From Humulus lupulus (lineage: Eukaryota > Streptophyta > Magnoliopsida > Rosales > Cannabaceae): a DNA stretch of 64,000 nucleotides. A program made the position numbers and the translations under genes. The stretch covers positions 66,696,643-66,760,642 of the forward strand of contig NC_084799.1 of assembly GCF_963169125.1 (NCBI RefSeq), written 5' to 3'. Shown here one piece after another: positions 34,336 through 45,138 of this stretch. The notes beneath the pieces are model-generated. The model worked only from the letters and a program-made list of their open reading frames with translations. It ran no database searches and was not told the origin of the DNA. The stretch's first letter is position 1. Each line of letters opens with the position of its first letter.

Positions 34336-35183
34336 GCCACACCACCGCGGAGTGCAACCATTTGAAGGTGGAAATTGAGGAACTAATCCGCAGAGGATAT
34401 TTGGGCAGGTATGTGCGCAAGGATAGCCAGAGGCCAGAAGAAGGAGTGTCCCCACCGCAGGCACGAGAGGTGGCCTCAAAAGTGCAAGGGGAGGTCAGGA
34501 CCATCTTTGGAGGACCAGGATTCGGAGGTGATGCATGGAAAGGGCGAGACAAGTACACCAAGGAGGCCCGACGAAGTCCACCGCCATGCGTTTTAAGTTT
34601 GGAGCAACGCCCCCCAAAGAGCTTCAAGGGCGAGAATGACTCAATAACTTTCACTGATGAAGATGTGCAGGGGGTGCATTTCCCTCATAATGACCCCCTG
34701 GTGCTAACTGCCTAGCTTGCTAACATGAGGGTACATCGGGTCTTGGTGGATAATGGGAGCTCTGTGGACATCTTGTATCGACCGGCGCTGGAAAAGATGG
34801 GATTGAGCCTCCGTCACCTAAAGCCTTGCACTACGACTTTGTATGGGTTTACGGGAGACTCGATGCAACCCCTGGGGGCAATCGAATTAGCCCTCACCGT
34901 GGGGGAGCAACCCAGGCAAACCACCGTTATGGCTAACTTTGTCGTGGTGGATTGCACCTCAGCCTTCAATGCGGTATTAGGGAGACCCTCTCTAAGAGAA
35001 TTGAAGGCGATAACTTCAGTGTATCACCTAGCTATGAAATTCCCAACCCCCGGGGGAGTGTCATGTGTGAAAGGGGAGCAGAAGGAAGCGAGGGAATGCT
35101 ATAACATGTCCCTCCGCGCAGCCACCAAACCATCTATACCGATGACAATGGTTGTGTATGAAGGAGCGACCCACACAAGTTAG
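34336..35183 (+). pseudogene. Element B gag tail and retropepsin-like protease
   Basis: The frame runs through IEELIRRGYLGRYVRKDSQR, a linker, and SFKGENDSITFTDEDVQGVH to [11 protein letters not shown], then a TAG at 34713-34715 where relatives have CAG (VQLAN). After the stop the protease is well preserved: [20 protein letters not shown] with an intact DNG, FTGDSMQPLGAIELALTVGE, MANFVVVDC and FNAVLGRPSLRELKA. It ends VYEGATHTS-stop at 35183. Only one nonsense codon separates it from a full-length frame. The following RT is missing. Confidence 0.82.
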
Positions 35184-36474
35184 ATCCGCACAAGATTGGA
35201 CCATTGGGTTACGGAGCCTCTCGAGAGGTGCTACCAGCAAGGCTTCGGTACTCAGGGCAAAAAGAGCCTATGTTTAGTTTGTTCCTCGTTGTTTTAGCTT
35301 AAGTAAGTAAGAATCAAAGAGGCTACCTAGGTAACCTCCTAATTAGATGTAACCCCTTTTATTTACAAAGTTGGCTGTAAACCGCATGCTATGAATGAAA
35401 TTGTTTGCAACTTCATATGTTGTTTTTCTTCGCTGCGCGAGCATCAGCCAAAGTGCCTGCCGAAATAAATTTCACCAAACACTTGGGGGGCAGGACAGGA
35501 GGTAAAAACATACAGTAAACAGGGGGAACCTAAAAAAAAAAGGGGCTCCTAAAAAGGACCCCTTGCCTTCCTAAAAAGGACCCTGTATCAGGAGGATCGT
35601 AAAAAGGACCCCCTGCCCTCCTAAAAAGGAGGCTCCTAAAAAGGACCCTCTATCAGGAGGATGGTAAAAAGGACCCTTTAACGGGGGATCCTAAAAAGGA
35701 CCCCTTGCCCTCCTAAAAAGGAGGCTCCTAAAAAGGGCCCTCTAACAGGGATCTTAAAAAGGGCCCTCTATCAGGAGGACCCTAAAAATGATCCTTCATC
35801 AGGAGGACTCAAAAGGGACCATGACCCTAAAAAGGACCCTTTAGCGGGGGATCCCAGAGGGACCCCTTATATCAGGGCCTTAAGCGAAGTCCTTACAAGG
35901 CATCCCCTGGGTTCACAAGGATTAGCTACCCTTGTGGACATCAAGGAGGCGAAAGGGACTTACAAAAAAAAAACTATGGTAACGACAGTAATAAGTCTAG
36001 AGCGGCCACCAAGCCGTCTAGCCAAAAAGGGTCCTAAAAGAGACCCTTGCAAAAATAGTACTATGAATAACGACGAGATGGACGCTTCTTGCAACAAATA
36101 ATAAGCGCGCGCAAGAATATATAAAAGGATAGCTAGGACCCAAGGGGTCAAAATATCCTTATAAGAGTAATCAAGAGGCACCAATAGAGGTCCCAGTGAA
36201 CCCTTTCACATCGGCTCCAAAGGACCTCCAACCTGGTAAATAAAAGAGGGGAACCAACCAAACCCCATCATACAAGCTTAAAAGGGCCTCGAATGCAGTA
36301 GAATAAGAGATAAATAGCAACACAAGTATATATACATTGAAAAATAAAGTTTTGAAGACAGTACAAGAGTTACAAAAGAAAACTAGTAGTGATAATGATA
36401 TTACAGAGTCAAAGAAAAAAAAAAGAGCGTACACCCATGGTGGGCTAGCTAACAAAAGTTATGAAATTACTACT
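35184..36474 (+). other. 3' spacer of element B with CCTAAAAAGGACC repeats
   Basis: After the protease the sequence passes directly to the 3' spacer. A polypurine-like ACTTGGGGGGCA sits at 35481-35492. From about 35528 to 35880 there are roughly fifteen copies of CCTAAAAAGGACC or CCTAAAAAGGAGG variants, mixed with CTATCAGGAGG; many copies are partly self-complementary (GGATCC, AGGGCCCT). A 74-codon hydrophobic frame on the - strand (36184-35960), opening with TTG, is shared with element C. No pol remnant is visible. Confidence 0.7.
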
Positions 36475-38802
36475 TCAGGGCCTCCTACCATGGGCGCTCC
36501 ACATGGTCGCTCGAGCGACGGCATGCTCACCAAAAGAAGAGAAATCAAAATTGGGATCCTGCCTCCATACGTTGTAAAGGGTGCGGTCTATGGACCTGTA
36601 CTCAATGGCAGTCTTCTCTGCCTCCAAGGAAGCATTTCTCTCCTGCAACGTAGCGACATTGGTCCTAGCAGCCTGAGTTCAGTCCTGGTAGCCTCGACTT
36701 CGGCCTCTAAATAAGTAACCCTCTCCTGCGACACTGTCACGATATCCTTGGTCGCTCTTCAGGCGGGCAACTTGGTCCATCAGCTCCTTGGCCTTGGCAA
36801 CCGCCTTCAGCTTCCTTCTCGACGAGGTGGCAAGTTCAGCCCTATCCTTCTTTAGCTCAGACTGGGTTTTCTCAAGCTCTTTATCGAGCTCCTGGACCCG
36901 GGCTGTAAGGCAGTCTCTCTCAGCAGTAGACGCAGAGAGGTTGCTAGACGAGTCGGCAAACCGTAGAGCCACGGTATAGGCCTGCACAAGAAAGTTAACG
37001 ACATCAACAATAAGTAACAAAAAGAAAAACGCATGTACATCTATACTTAATAATGCCGACGCGAGGTGCAGGAACTCACCCAGGCCATGGTGCGCCTTAG
37101 GGTTTCCCCAAGGTCCGTCTGGGCAACGTTCCCAAGACCGTTCCAGTCAGATACGGGGAGGCCTGAGGCAAGTTGGATGTATCGCTACCCGTAAGATGTC
37201 GCCATCCGAGTCACCCAGGGCTCCACATCCGCACTAGTGGCACCTGGTCGAGTGAGGACGGACGACCCGCTTGCCGAAACAGGAGGGGACGCGGTGAAAG
37301 TGGAAAACTGAGGATCTGGTAGATCAGAGGGAGGCTCCGGAAGGTCGGCAAAATAAGTCCCCGATCGTTCAGGGTCGAGAGGAGCCTGAGTGAAGGCGTC
37401 GTAGCCCTCAGGGTCAGGGAAAACATAACACCCCGGAACGGCCTGCTGGTCTTGAGAATGAGGGGCTATGTCCGGATCATAGGAGGCACATGGAGGGCAT
37501 CCCCCAAGAGATGGAGGCAGTTGGTGAGATCCCTCGCGGTCAAGGGGGGCCTCCTCCGGCTCTTCCTTATCCTCATTGTCATCCGGGCAAGGCTCGGCCA
37601 AGGCCCCCTTCATCTTCATGGACCCAAAGATGGTCCACAGCAACTTAGGGTCCGAGACAGGGGACAATTTATAGCGGTTCAGATTCTTCACGGTGAATAG
37701 GCACACCGCCTTTTTCATAGCTGGGTCAGCGCTGAGGAACATTCTCATGTCTCTCGCTTCCAACCCGAAAACTATGGGTTCAGCGAATTGCTCTACATAA
37801 TACACGCCATGGTCGATATGAACGTAAGTCATGAAACAAATAGTTGTAAGAAAGTAAAAGAGAGAAAGTGATGCTCAGGGTACTTACTGATAGTGGCCCG
37901 AAAGTCCTCGCGGATAAAGAGGGGGCCTTCCATGAAGAAAAAGTCCTACTTCCAGGACCCCGGGTTGGACACCGAGCCCTCTATCAAAGTGGCCTCGTTG
38001 TTGGCTTTTTGTAAATAGTAAAAGCCCTTGGACTTGGGAAGGGGCATGAGGTTGTAGAGGAAATGCACCTCCGTTGCCGTAGGATCTTGTTTAAACAGCT
38101 TCGTAAATGCAACGAAAAGACAACTTAAAGTCAGCCAGCCATTGGGAGCCAGCTAAAGCGGGGCAAGGTTGAAGTAGTTGAGGACCGCAATAAGGAACGG
38201 GTGTAACGGGATGGTACCACCCGCCTTCAGGATGTGCTCGCTGAGGGCCACGAAGCCGGGCCTAGGACTGTCAGCCCGACATGTCTCCTGAGGAACATAT
38301 AATGCGTACTCCGGAGGGAAACGATAGTGATCCACGATGTCCATCAGTTTGTTTTCGGACACACGCGAAACCAGTTCGGTTGCTAGTAAAGGAGCATCGT
38401 CCGGTTCATTGGAAGTCACCTGTCGTCGTGCCCTCACCATATCTGTAAAATCAAAAGAAAAATGTGAGGAAGAGACAGAACACTTGACCCTCCATTTTTC
38501 CTCCTAGCAAGAGTCTTCCATCGGGGGAGCGACTGCAGAAGCGCTAACCTAGGGAAAACCGAGATTAAGGGCTGAGGAGAAGTGGTAGTGGCCCTATGGC
38601 AGTCATAAGGCGAGGATGGGCTGGAGGGCTCAGGCGGAAGGTGTCCCTCCATAAATTCCAACTCCCTCTACAATTGTAAAAGAGTCATCCTAAGGCTCGC
38701 TACGTGGTCACTAAGGTCTGGGGGGAAAGGTGCTCCACCTCCTCTCAGCACCGAGTCAATTTCGCTCTCCACCACCCAAATTTTACGCCTAAGTTCAGCC
38801 AT
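36475..38802 (-). pseudogene. Antisense additional gene of element B, spliced, lightly decayed
   Basis: On the - strand the first coding block starts at 38802 (MAELRRKIWVVE) and runs to RWKTLARRKN near 38510, with one stop near 38670. After a TTTTACAG site, ATG 38440 (MVRARRQVTSNEP) opens the Transposase_28-like domain (LSEHILKAGGTIPLHPFL, FNLAPL, one stop, then LTLSCLFVAF and VHFLYNLMPLPKSKGFYYL). The middle exon (37832-37185) has CLFTVKNLNRYKLSPVSDPK and a proline-rich tail. The last exon (36975-36475) is a coiled coil (RDCLTARVQELDKELEKTQS), then, after a stop at 36677, LYNVWRQDPNFDFSSFGEHA and GRRP-stop. The domain order is identical to element C. Confidence 0.75.
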
Positions 38803-39147
38803 GCAAACGCCCTAAATGACCCACTACAGAGTATTAAAAAGAGGGGCATGCAATTGGGCAAACTCACTGTAAGCTCAGGCCATGGTCCCCCATCCCGAGT
38901 GACGCTAAGTTGGACCCAATGAATGTGAGGGAAAAAGAAAATATACCTCAAGCAGATAAGATGGAGCGTTGTCGAGGTCGAAAGGAGGTCAAGGGCCAAA
39001 AAGCACCGAATGGTCGAAAGCACGTTTCTGCATAAATAAACAAAAATGGTGTATTAGCCTCCAAATAGACATACCGAATAATTAGCTCATATGTAAAAAA
39101 ATAAAATGAGATGAAAAAATAAAATGAGGGAAGCTATGGAAAAAATG

Positions 39148-39214
39148 TGGGAGTGGGGGATTGAACCCCTTACCTCTTGAAAGAGGAAGGATTCTCCAAA
39201 CCACTAAGCCAAGG
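39148..39214 (-). promoter_or_regulatory. tRNA-like A-box/B-box module in the antisense-gene leader (element B)
   Basis: On the - strand TTGGCTTAGTGGTTTGG matches a Pol III A box within a D-arm-like sequence. CCTCTTTCAAGAGG gives a hairpin, and GGGGTTCAATCCCC is a perfect four-pair T-arm containing a B box. The arms are in tRNA order and spacing, but I see no matching acceptor stem. The module lies about 40 nt downstream of the antisense TATA box. Confidence 0.5.
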
Positions 39215-39250
39215 AAGTAAGGTGAAAATAATAGGCCTTGCATGAAGGCC

Positions 39251-39258
39251 TATTTATA
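39251..39258 (-). promoter_or_regulatory. TATA box of the element B antisense gene
   Basis: On the - strand CTTATAAATAGGCC lies about 50 bp from the polypurine tract and points away from the 3' LTR, into the antisense gene. In element C the same place reads CTTCAAAGCATAGG, so the box is lost there. Confidence 0.6.
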
Positions 39259-39303
39259 AGAATGAAGGAGAATAGTCTACAAGAGCACCTAAAGGTCCTC
39301 TCC

Positions 39304-39319
39304 TAGACTGGGGGGCAAG
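39304..39319 (+). promoter_or_regulatory. Polypurine tract of element B
   Basis: TAGACTGGGGGGCAAG immediately precedes the 3' LTR start TGTGGACG. Confidence 0.85.
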
Positions 39320-40813
39320 TGTGGACGCTCAATATTCCATGCCCATAAAATAACCAAGACGTGTGTTAAGGTCCCTTAAAGGCCTAAATGCATGCTTGAG
39401 CAACGAGATGCTTGGGCCACCACCCTCTCGCAACGACCTCGCATGCCTAGGACTGTGCCCCGCGAGATGACCTCCCATGCCTAGGTGCGTGACGCATAAG
39501 GGAGCCTTGTGTGCCCAGCGGCATGTCTCGTTGGCAGGCCTCGCATGGTTAGAACCATGCCCCGCGAGATGACCTCGCGTGCCCAGCCTCGCGCCCCAGC
39601 GCCAGTGGCCTCGCGTCCAAGCGCGCGCGGCCTCGCCCGAGGCATCCTCGGCCATGCGCCCTAGCGCCCGTGGCCTTGCGTTCGAGCGTGCATTCGGCCT
39701 CGCACCCAGAGCGTTCCATGCCGTGTGTGGCATGTGCCCTTGGGAGCCACGCCATCATGTGGCCACGCGAATGAGGCCTCGCGAAGGAGGCTCGGGAGCA
39801 GCATGGGAGCCACACCATCAGGTGGCCATGCGAGGGAGGCCTCCCGAAGGAGGCTCGCGAGCGGCATAGGAGCCACGCCATCAGGTGTCCACGCGAATGA
39901 GGCCATGCGAGGGAGGCCTTGCGAAGGAGGCTCGTGAGCGGCATGAGAGCCACACCATTCAGAGGCCACGCGAGGGAGGCCTCGTGTCAGGAGAGCCACA
40001 CCATCAGGGGGCCACGCAAGGGAGGCTTCGCGTCAGGAGAGTCGCGCCACCAAGGGGCTCGTGAGGGAGGCATCTCACCTCACACACTTAGACATCTGGC
40101 GAGGCCACGTGCCTCTCACCTATGTCCGTGGGTGGCCTCGGGGTGCTTCAGGCATCTCGTGCCAACAACCCGAGAGCCCCACCTCATGCCACGACCATTA
40201 CATGCACCAAGTGTCCCATTCCCTATACGTTGAGGCCCCAATGCTTAAAGGCTCCGGTACGAGTCGAATGGAACATACTTGTACGATCTAGTACTGGGTA
40301 CGGCCGCTAAGACCCTGTATGTCGAGTACGAACAGCCATACCAGTGGGGTAGTGGGAGTACTGGGATAAGAGTTGTGGCCCGTACATCTACGGCTAGGAG
40401 TCAGAGTCGACACGACTACCACCTGCGCCACTATGTCTGTCACCAATCCTCTGACATGGGTACGGACAAGTAGTGGAGACATCCTCCTGACGCCTGCCCC
40501 TGTGCTAGATGCAAGACCTCAACCTCTGAAACCACTCTCCTGACAGAGTACTTATGTACCACTTGGTCTCCTGGACCACCATGTATCCAAGGCCATCAGA
40601 GCCTACGATAAGAAGAACCCCTCTCCCACATGGGAAGGGGTTGGAAAATTTACTGTAGCAAGTGCTTGAGAGTGAATGAAATATTGATTTCTCCATTGTT
40701 GTTCTGCCATTGTTCTTGAGTTATTACTTAAATTTCTAAGGCTTTCTTATTGACAATCTTTACTTTGCAATTTTTTCCAACTTAACTTAGTTGACAAGTT
40801 CTCACCGTCAACA
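39320..40813 (+). mobile_element. 3' LTR of element B
   Basis: It has 1494 bp, from TGTGGACGCTCAATATTCCA to CTCACCGTCAACA, and aligns with 26542-28100 end to end apart from one GC-rich unit. It is followed by ACTTC and the interrupted RT of element C. Confidence 0.92.
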
Positions 40814-41514
40814 ACTTCCATATTTCTTCCTATCTGATTTGCAAACATTCTGTTCACCAACCTTTGATAAGTAGCACCTACATTCTTTAACCCAAAATGC
40901 ATCACTTTGTAGCAATAAAGGCCCTTGTCTGTTATAAATGAAGTATGATCCTCATCAGCCGGTTTCATGGGTATTTGATTGTACCCTGAATATGCATCCA
41001 TGAAGTTGAGTAGCTCATGTCCCGTCGTGGCGTCTACTAACTGATCTATCCTAGGAAGCGGGAAGATGTGCTTAGGGCAGGCTTTATTGAGGTTAGTAAA
41101 ATCCACGGAAGTCCTCCACTTTCCGTTGGGCTTTGGGACTAAAAATGGGTTGGATACCCATATTGGTAAGAATGCTTCTTGGATGAACCCATTTGCCTTC
41201 AACTTGTCAACCTCATCTTTTAGGGTCGCGTATCTTTCTGGGTCTAGCGCTCTCCTTTTCTACCTCATAGGTCTTGCTTTTGGGTCGATGTTTAAGTGAT
41301 GGCACATGATTTATGGGTCTATCCCCACAATATCCTCGTGACTCCAGGAAAATACATCGAGGTTGACTTTCAGAAATTCTACCAGCTCTTCCTTCATAAT
41401 ACCCAGAAGGTTTCTTCCTACCTTCAACTTCCTCAATAGCTCATTCATGACTGTGACTTCTTCCAACTCCTCTACTGGCTCGACCCTAGGTTCCTCCGCG
41501 ACCCGCACGTCCAA
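40814..41514 (-). pseudogene. Element C pol, RT N-terminal part up to the insertion of B
   Basis: On the - strand, from 41514, a linker leads to VFSWSHEDIVGIDP, a stop, then KANGFIQEAFLPIWVSNPFL, KPNGKWRTSVDFTNLNKACP, FPLPRIDQLVDA, FMDAYSGYNQIPM and LVNRMFANQIGRNMEV. The next residues, VYVDDM, are found at 26541 on the other side of element B. The reading frame is nearly clean here. Domain order and spacing match Tat-lineage RT. Confidence 0.88.
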
Positions 41515-41599
41515 GCACCACCATTGCCATAGGCACTGATGGCTTTATGGCCGTGAGGAGGGATGTGTTATAACATTATCTTGCTTCCTCCTGCTCTCC

Positions 41600-42633
41600 T
41601 TTAATGCTTGCTATTCCCCTAGGAGTCAGGAATTTCATGGCTAAGTGCTACACTGAAGTTATCGCCTTCAATTCTCTTAGAGAGGGTCTCCCTAATATCG
41701 CATTGAAGGTCGAGGAACAATCTACCACAACAAAGTTTGCCATTATGGTGGTTTGTCTGGGTTGTTCTCCCATGGTGAGGGCTAACTCAATTGCGCCTAT
41801 GGGCTATATTGAGTCTCCTGTAAACCCACACAGGGAGGTATTGCAGGGTTTTAGGTGCCTGATGTTTAGTCCCATCTTCTCTAAAGCTGGGAGATAAAGG
41901 ATGTCTACGGAGCTTCCATTATCCACCAAGACCCGATGCACCCTCATGTTAGCAAGCTGGACAGTCAACACCAATGGATCATTATGAGGGAAATGCACAC
42001 CCCGTGCGTCTTCTTTGGTGAAGGTTATCGAGTCGCTCTCCCCCTTAAAACTCTTCGGGGGCGCTGCTCCAAACTTAAGATGCACGGCGGTGGACTTCTT
42101 GTCATATTTGTCTCACCCCTTCCTTGATTCCCCTCTGAACCCTGGCCCTCCGAAGATGGTCCTAACTTCTCCTTACACCTCTGGGGCTCCCTCCTATGCC
42201 CGTGGTGAGGATGCTCCTTCTTCTGGCCTTTGGTTTTCTTTGCGGACGTATCTACCCAAATGTCCCCTGCATATAAGCTCTTCGATTTCTATTTTCGAAT
42301 GAGTGCATTAAGCGGTGGTGTGGCCAATATCTTTATGATACTGACAATATTTACTGGGGTCTCTTTTTGATCGGTCTTTTTCCATTGGCGGGGGCCTCCT
42401 AAAAGGAACTTGATTTTCATTCGTGATGAAACTATGTTCCCTAGCATGTGTGAGGTCAGTATAAAAGGTGTAGGGGGCCTGCTTACGCTCATCAATGCGT
42501 TGGGGCTTCCGAGGTCGATCACCTCTTGACCCTTCGTGGACCCTATTCTTCTTTGTGCTGCTTTGGCCTTCCCGGATTGAAGGTTTTGGAGGGGACCTAT
42601 CTTTTCCGACCTTAAGGCTCTCGTGGCCATCCT
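41600..42633 (-). pseudogene. Element C protease and gag tail, duplicate copy 2
   Basis: This is the pol-proximal copy of a tandem duplication. On the - strand it reads DGHESLKVGKDRSPPKPS-like gag tail, YCQYHKDIGHTTA, IEELICRGHLGRYVRK, then SFKGESDSITFTKEDARGVH and the protease [20 protein letters not shown] with an intact DNG, FNAILGRPSLRELKA and MKFLTPRG. Stops interrupt gag tail and protease (for example at 41803). Confidence 0.8.
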
Positions 42634-43673
42634 TTCATGCTTGCTATTCCCCAGGAGTCGAGAATTTCATGGCTAAGTGGGACACTAAAGTTATCACCTT
42701 CAATTCTCTTATGGAGGGTCTCCCTAATACCGCCTTGAAGGCCAAGGCGCAATCTACCATGACAAAGTTTGCCATTATGGTGGTTTGTTTGGGTTGTTCT
42801 CCCATGGTGAGAGCTAACTCAATTGCGCCTATGGGATGTATTGAATCTCCTGCAAATCCATACATGGAGGTATTGCAGGGCTTTAGGTCCATGATGTTCA
42901 GTCTCATCTTCTCTAAAGTTGGGCGTTATAGGATGACTACGGAGCTTCCATTATCCACCAAGACCCAATGCACCCTCATGTTAGCAAGCTGGACAGTCAA
43001 CACCAAGGGATCATTATGAAGGAAATGCACACCCCGTGCGTCTTCTTCGGTGAAGGTTATCAAGTCGCTCTCCCCCTTAAAACTCTTCCGGGGGCACTAC
43101 TCCAAACTTAAGACGCATGGCAGTAGACTTCGCCAGGCTTCCTTGGCATATTTTTCTCACCCCTTCCTTGATTCGCCTCCAAACCCTAGCCCTCTGAAGA
43201 TGGTCCTAACTTCTCCTTGCACCTCTGGGGCTACCTCCCGTGCCCGTGGTGAGGATACTCCTTCTGGCCTTTAGTTTTCTTTGCAGACGTATCTGCCAAA
43301 TGTCCCCTGCATATAAGCTCTTCGATTTCTATTTTCAAATGAGTGCATTATGTGGTGGTGTGGCCAATATCTTTATGATACTGAAAATATTTACTGGGGT
43401 GTCTTTTTTATCAGTCTTTTTTCATTGGCGGGGGCCTCCTGAAAGGAGCCTAATTTTCATTCGTGATGAAGATATGTTCCCTAGCGTGTGTGAGGTTAGT
43501 ATAAAAGGTTTAGGGGGCCTGTTTGCACTCATCAATGCATTGGGGCTTCCGAGGTCGATCATATCTTGACCCTTCGTAGATCCTCTTCTTCTTTGCACTG
43601 CTTTGGCCTTCCCGGATTGAGGGTTTTGGAGGGGACCTGTCTTTTCCAGCCTTAAGGCTCTCGTGACCATCCT
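42634..43673 (-). pseudogene. Element C protease and gag tail, duplicate copy 1
   Basis: The gag-proximal copy. It covers the same segment as the previous entry at a period of about 1040 bp: both copies start at AAGGCTCTCGTG(A/G)CCATCCT and end beside TGCTTGCTATTCCCC. The protease reads [12 protein letters not shown], a stop, then RPTLEKMRLNIMDL and FKAVLGRPSIRELKV. It has more stops than the other copy. The two copies differ at many positions, so the duplication is not recent. Confidence 0.8.
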
Positions 43674-45119
43674 CAACACGAATATATTTCTATGCCTGTT
43701 TGTAGAAATTGTCCAAGTCATTGACCTCCCTCTTAATCATGTTATCCCACAACTTACTTCCCGGGCATACTCCGGCCATAATGGCCATTTTTAATTCCCC
43801 GTGGGTCAAGCTTCCTACTTTGGCTGCCTCCATATTGAACCTGTGGATATATCACTTTAGAATCTCATTTTCTCCTTGTTTCACATTAGTGAGGCTGGTG
43901 CCTGGAATTATGTAATCACACATGACGTGATGTTGCTAGAGAAATTCCTCAAAAAATTGTTGCCAAGGCCTGATTGACCCTGGCCGGAGTCTTTTGAACC
44001 ATTTTTATGCAGGTCCCTTCAACGTGACAGCAAAGCAATGTCATCTGGCCCTGCTATTAATTGCCCTTAATTTCATTAGGTCGTTAAATGCGTCCATATG
44101 GTATTTAGGATCTGTATTTCCTTCATAAGGGGTGATATGAGGCTCCTTGAAGTTGGCTGGGAGCCGAGCAGCTTGGATTTCCTTAGTGAAGGGTGATTCA
44201 TAATCGAACTCATTGGCGATGGCTTGCCTTCCAGATGTGGTGATAATCTTGCTTCGGAGGCTCCTCATTTCTGTGTCTAGGTCATGTCTTCTCTTGTTCA
44301 AGGAGTCTCTCCAAGTTGACGGGTTAGCCTTTCCCTTCCCTTTGTCTTCCCGGGGTGCCATAGGAGGTGTAGTCCTTTTGTTCATCCTTTTCTTATTAAG
44401 CACTTCCCATAAGTCCGAGGGTGTTTTCCTTGAAGTGACTTTGAATTCGTTACGAGGGTCAGCATTGTTCTTCTGCTTTGGCCTCTGAGGCTGTTTCGGT
44501 GGTCTGGGATGTTCACGCTGCATCGTTCGGGGGTTATTACGGGTGGAGAGTCGATTCCTCCCGTCATCCACTGGGACTGTGGTTTCTGGCCCCCCTCCCC
44601 TTGGCCTCTCTCTTTTTGCCTATGAAGAGATATGTTTGATTTCCCCTGTAGCAGTCCATTCAACACCTCTTGCATATTCTCTAAGGTGGTTTCTAGCCTT
44701 TGGTTCTTTCGGTGTAATTCATGAATCTATTCTTTGTAAAATCAAGATCTAGAGCTTGAGCTTATGGAATGGACTCAGGGATTCTTGTTAGGCATGGGCA
44801 TCGATGGGCCCGAATCTTGCCCACCTAGGCGACTTTGGGGGCGGGAACTCTCCGACATCTCTTGCAGGCACAGTCGCTGATCTCGAACGGTTTTTTCCAG
44901 GTGGGACAGCTGGCGACAAGGCCTCCCTTTCATCCTTAGGAACCCCGGGCTCCTTTGGTGCATCCACATTTCGGGTGGCGGAGGATTCTTCGTGGAGGCC
45001 TTCATCTGATCTCCATCGAGTTGGACCTCAACCTCCAGTGGTTCTCTCAACAACTTAGAGCGTCTCAACATCTTTTCTACCAGAATCAATGGAAGAATAG
45101 TGGCTTGGAACTTATCCAT
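43674..45119 (-). pseudogene. Element C gag, decayed
   Basis: It starts MDKFQATILPLILVEKM at 45119 just after the primer site, but soon loses frame. The clean stretch 44571-44041 includes RRHDLDTEMRSLRSKI, the sequence that shows element B's TAA replaced a GAA codon. The capsid-like domain follows (IQAARLPANFKEPHITPYEG, FNDLMKLRAI, KWFKRLRPGSIRPWQQ, FNMEAAKVGSLT) with several stops. It is clearly homologous to the amplified gag of element B. Confidence 0.82.
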
Positions 45120-45138
45120 CCCACAGACAGCACCAAAC
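45119..45138 (-). promoter_or_regulatory. Primer binding site region of element C
   Basis: On the - strand GTTTGGTGCTGTCTGTGGGA follows the LTR end CCGTCAACA and matches element B at 16 of 20 positions. Confidence 0.65.

Larger units (their letters stand above)
26542..40813 (+). mobile_element. Element B: non-autonomous Tat-type LTR retrotransposon, 14.3 kb
   Basis: Both LTRs are complete (26542-28100 and 39320-40813; TGTGGACG to CGTCAACA). The flanks are ACTTA (26537-26541) and ACTTC (40814-40818). The undisturbed RT sequence there would read ATACTTCCAT on the + strand, so the duplication is ACTTC with one substitution on the left. The inside holds a primer binding site, an amplified gag, a protease, spacer repeats, an antisense gene and a polypurine tract. 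RT, RNase H and integrase are absent: protease runs straight into the 3' spacer. It must have moved with pol functions from a relative such as C, with which it shares LTR termini, primer site and polypurine tract. Confidence 0.88.

Noticed and set aside
2637..35880. A common origin for the AGGACTCGC/GCGAGTCCT repeats of the small CACTA element and the CCTAAAAAGGACC array of B
   Set aside because: They share only the short phrase CCTAAAAAG; unit structure, flanks and element class differ, so the resemblance is probably coincidental.
39148..39214. A genuine tRNA gene
   Set aside because: D-arm-like, anticodon-arm-like and T-arm sequences are present, but there is no convincing acceptor stem, and the C copy has lost T-arm pairing.
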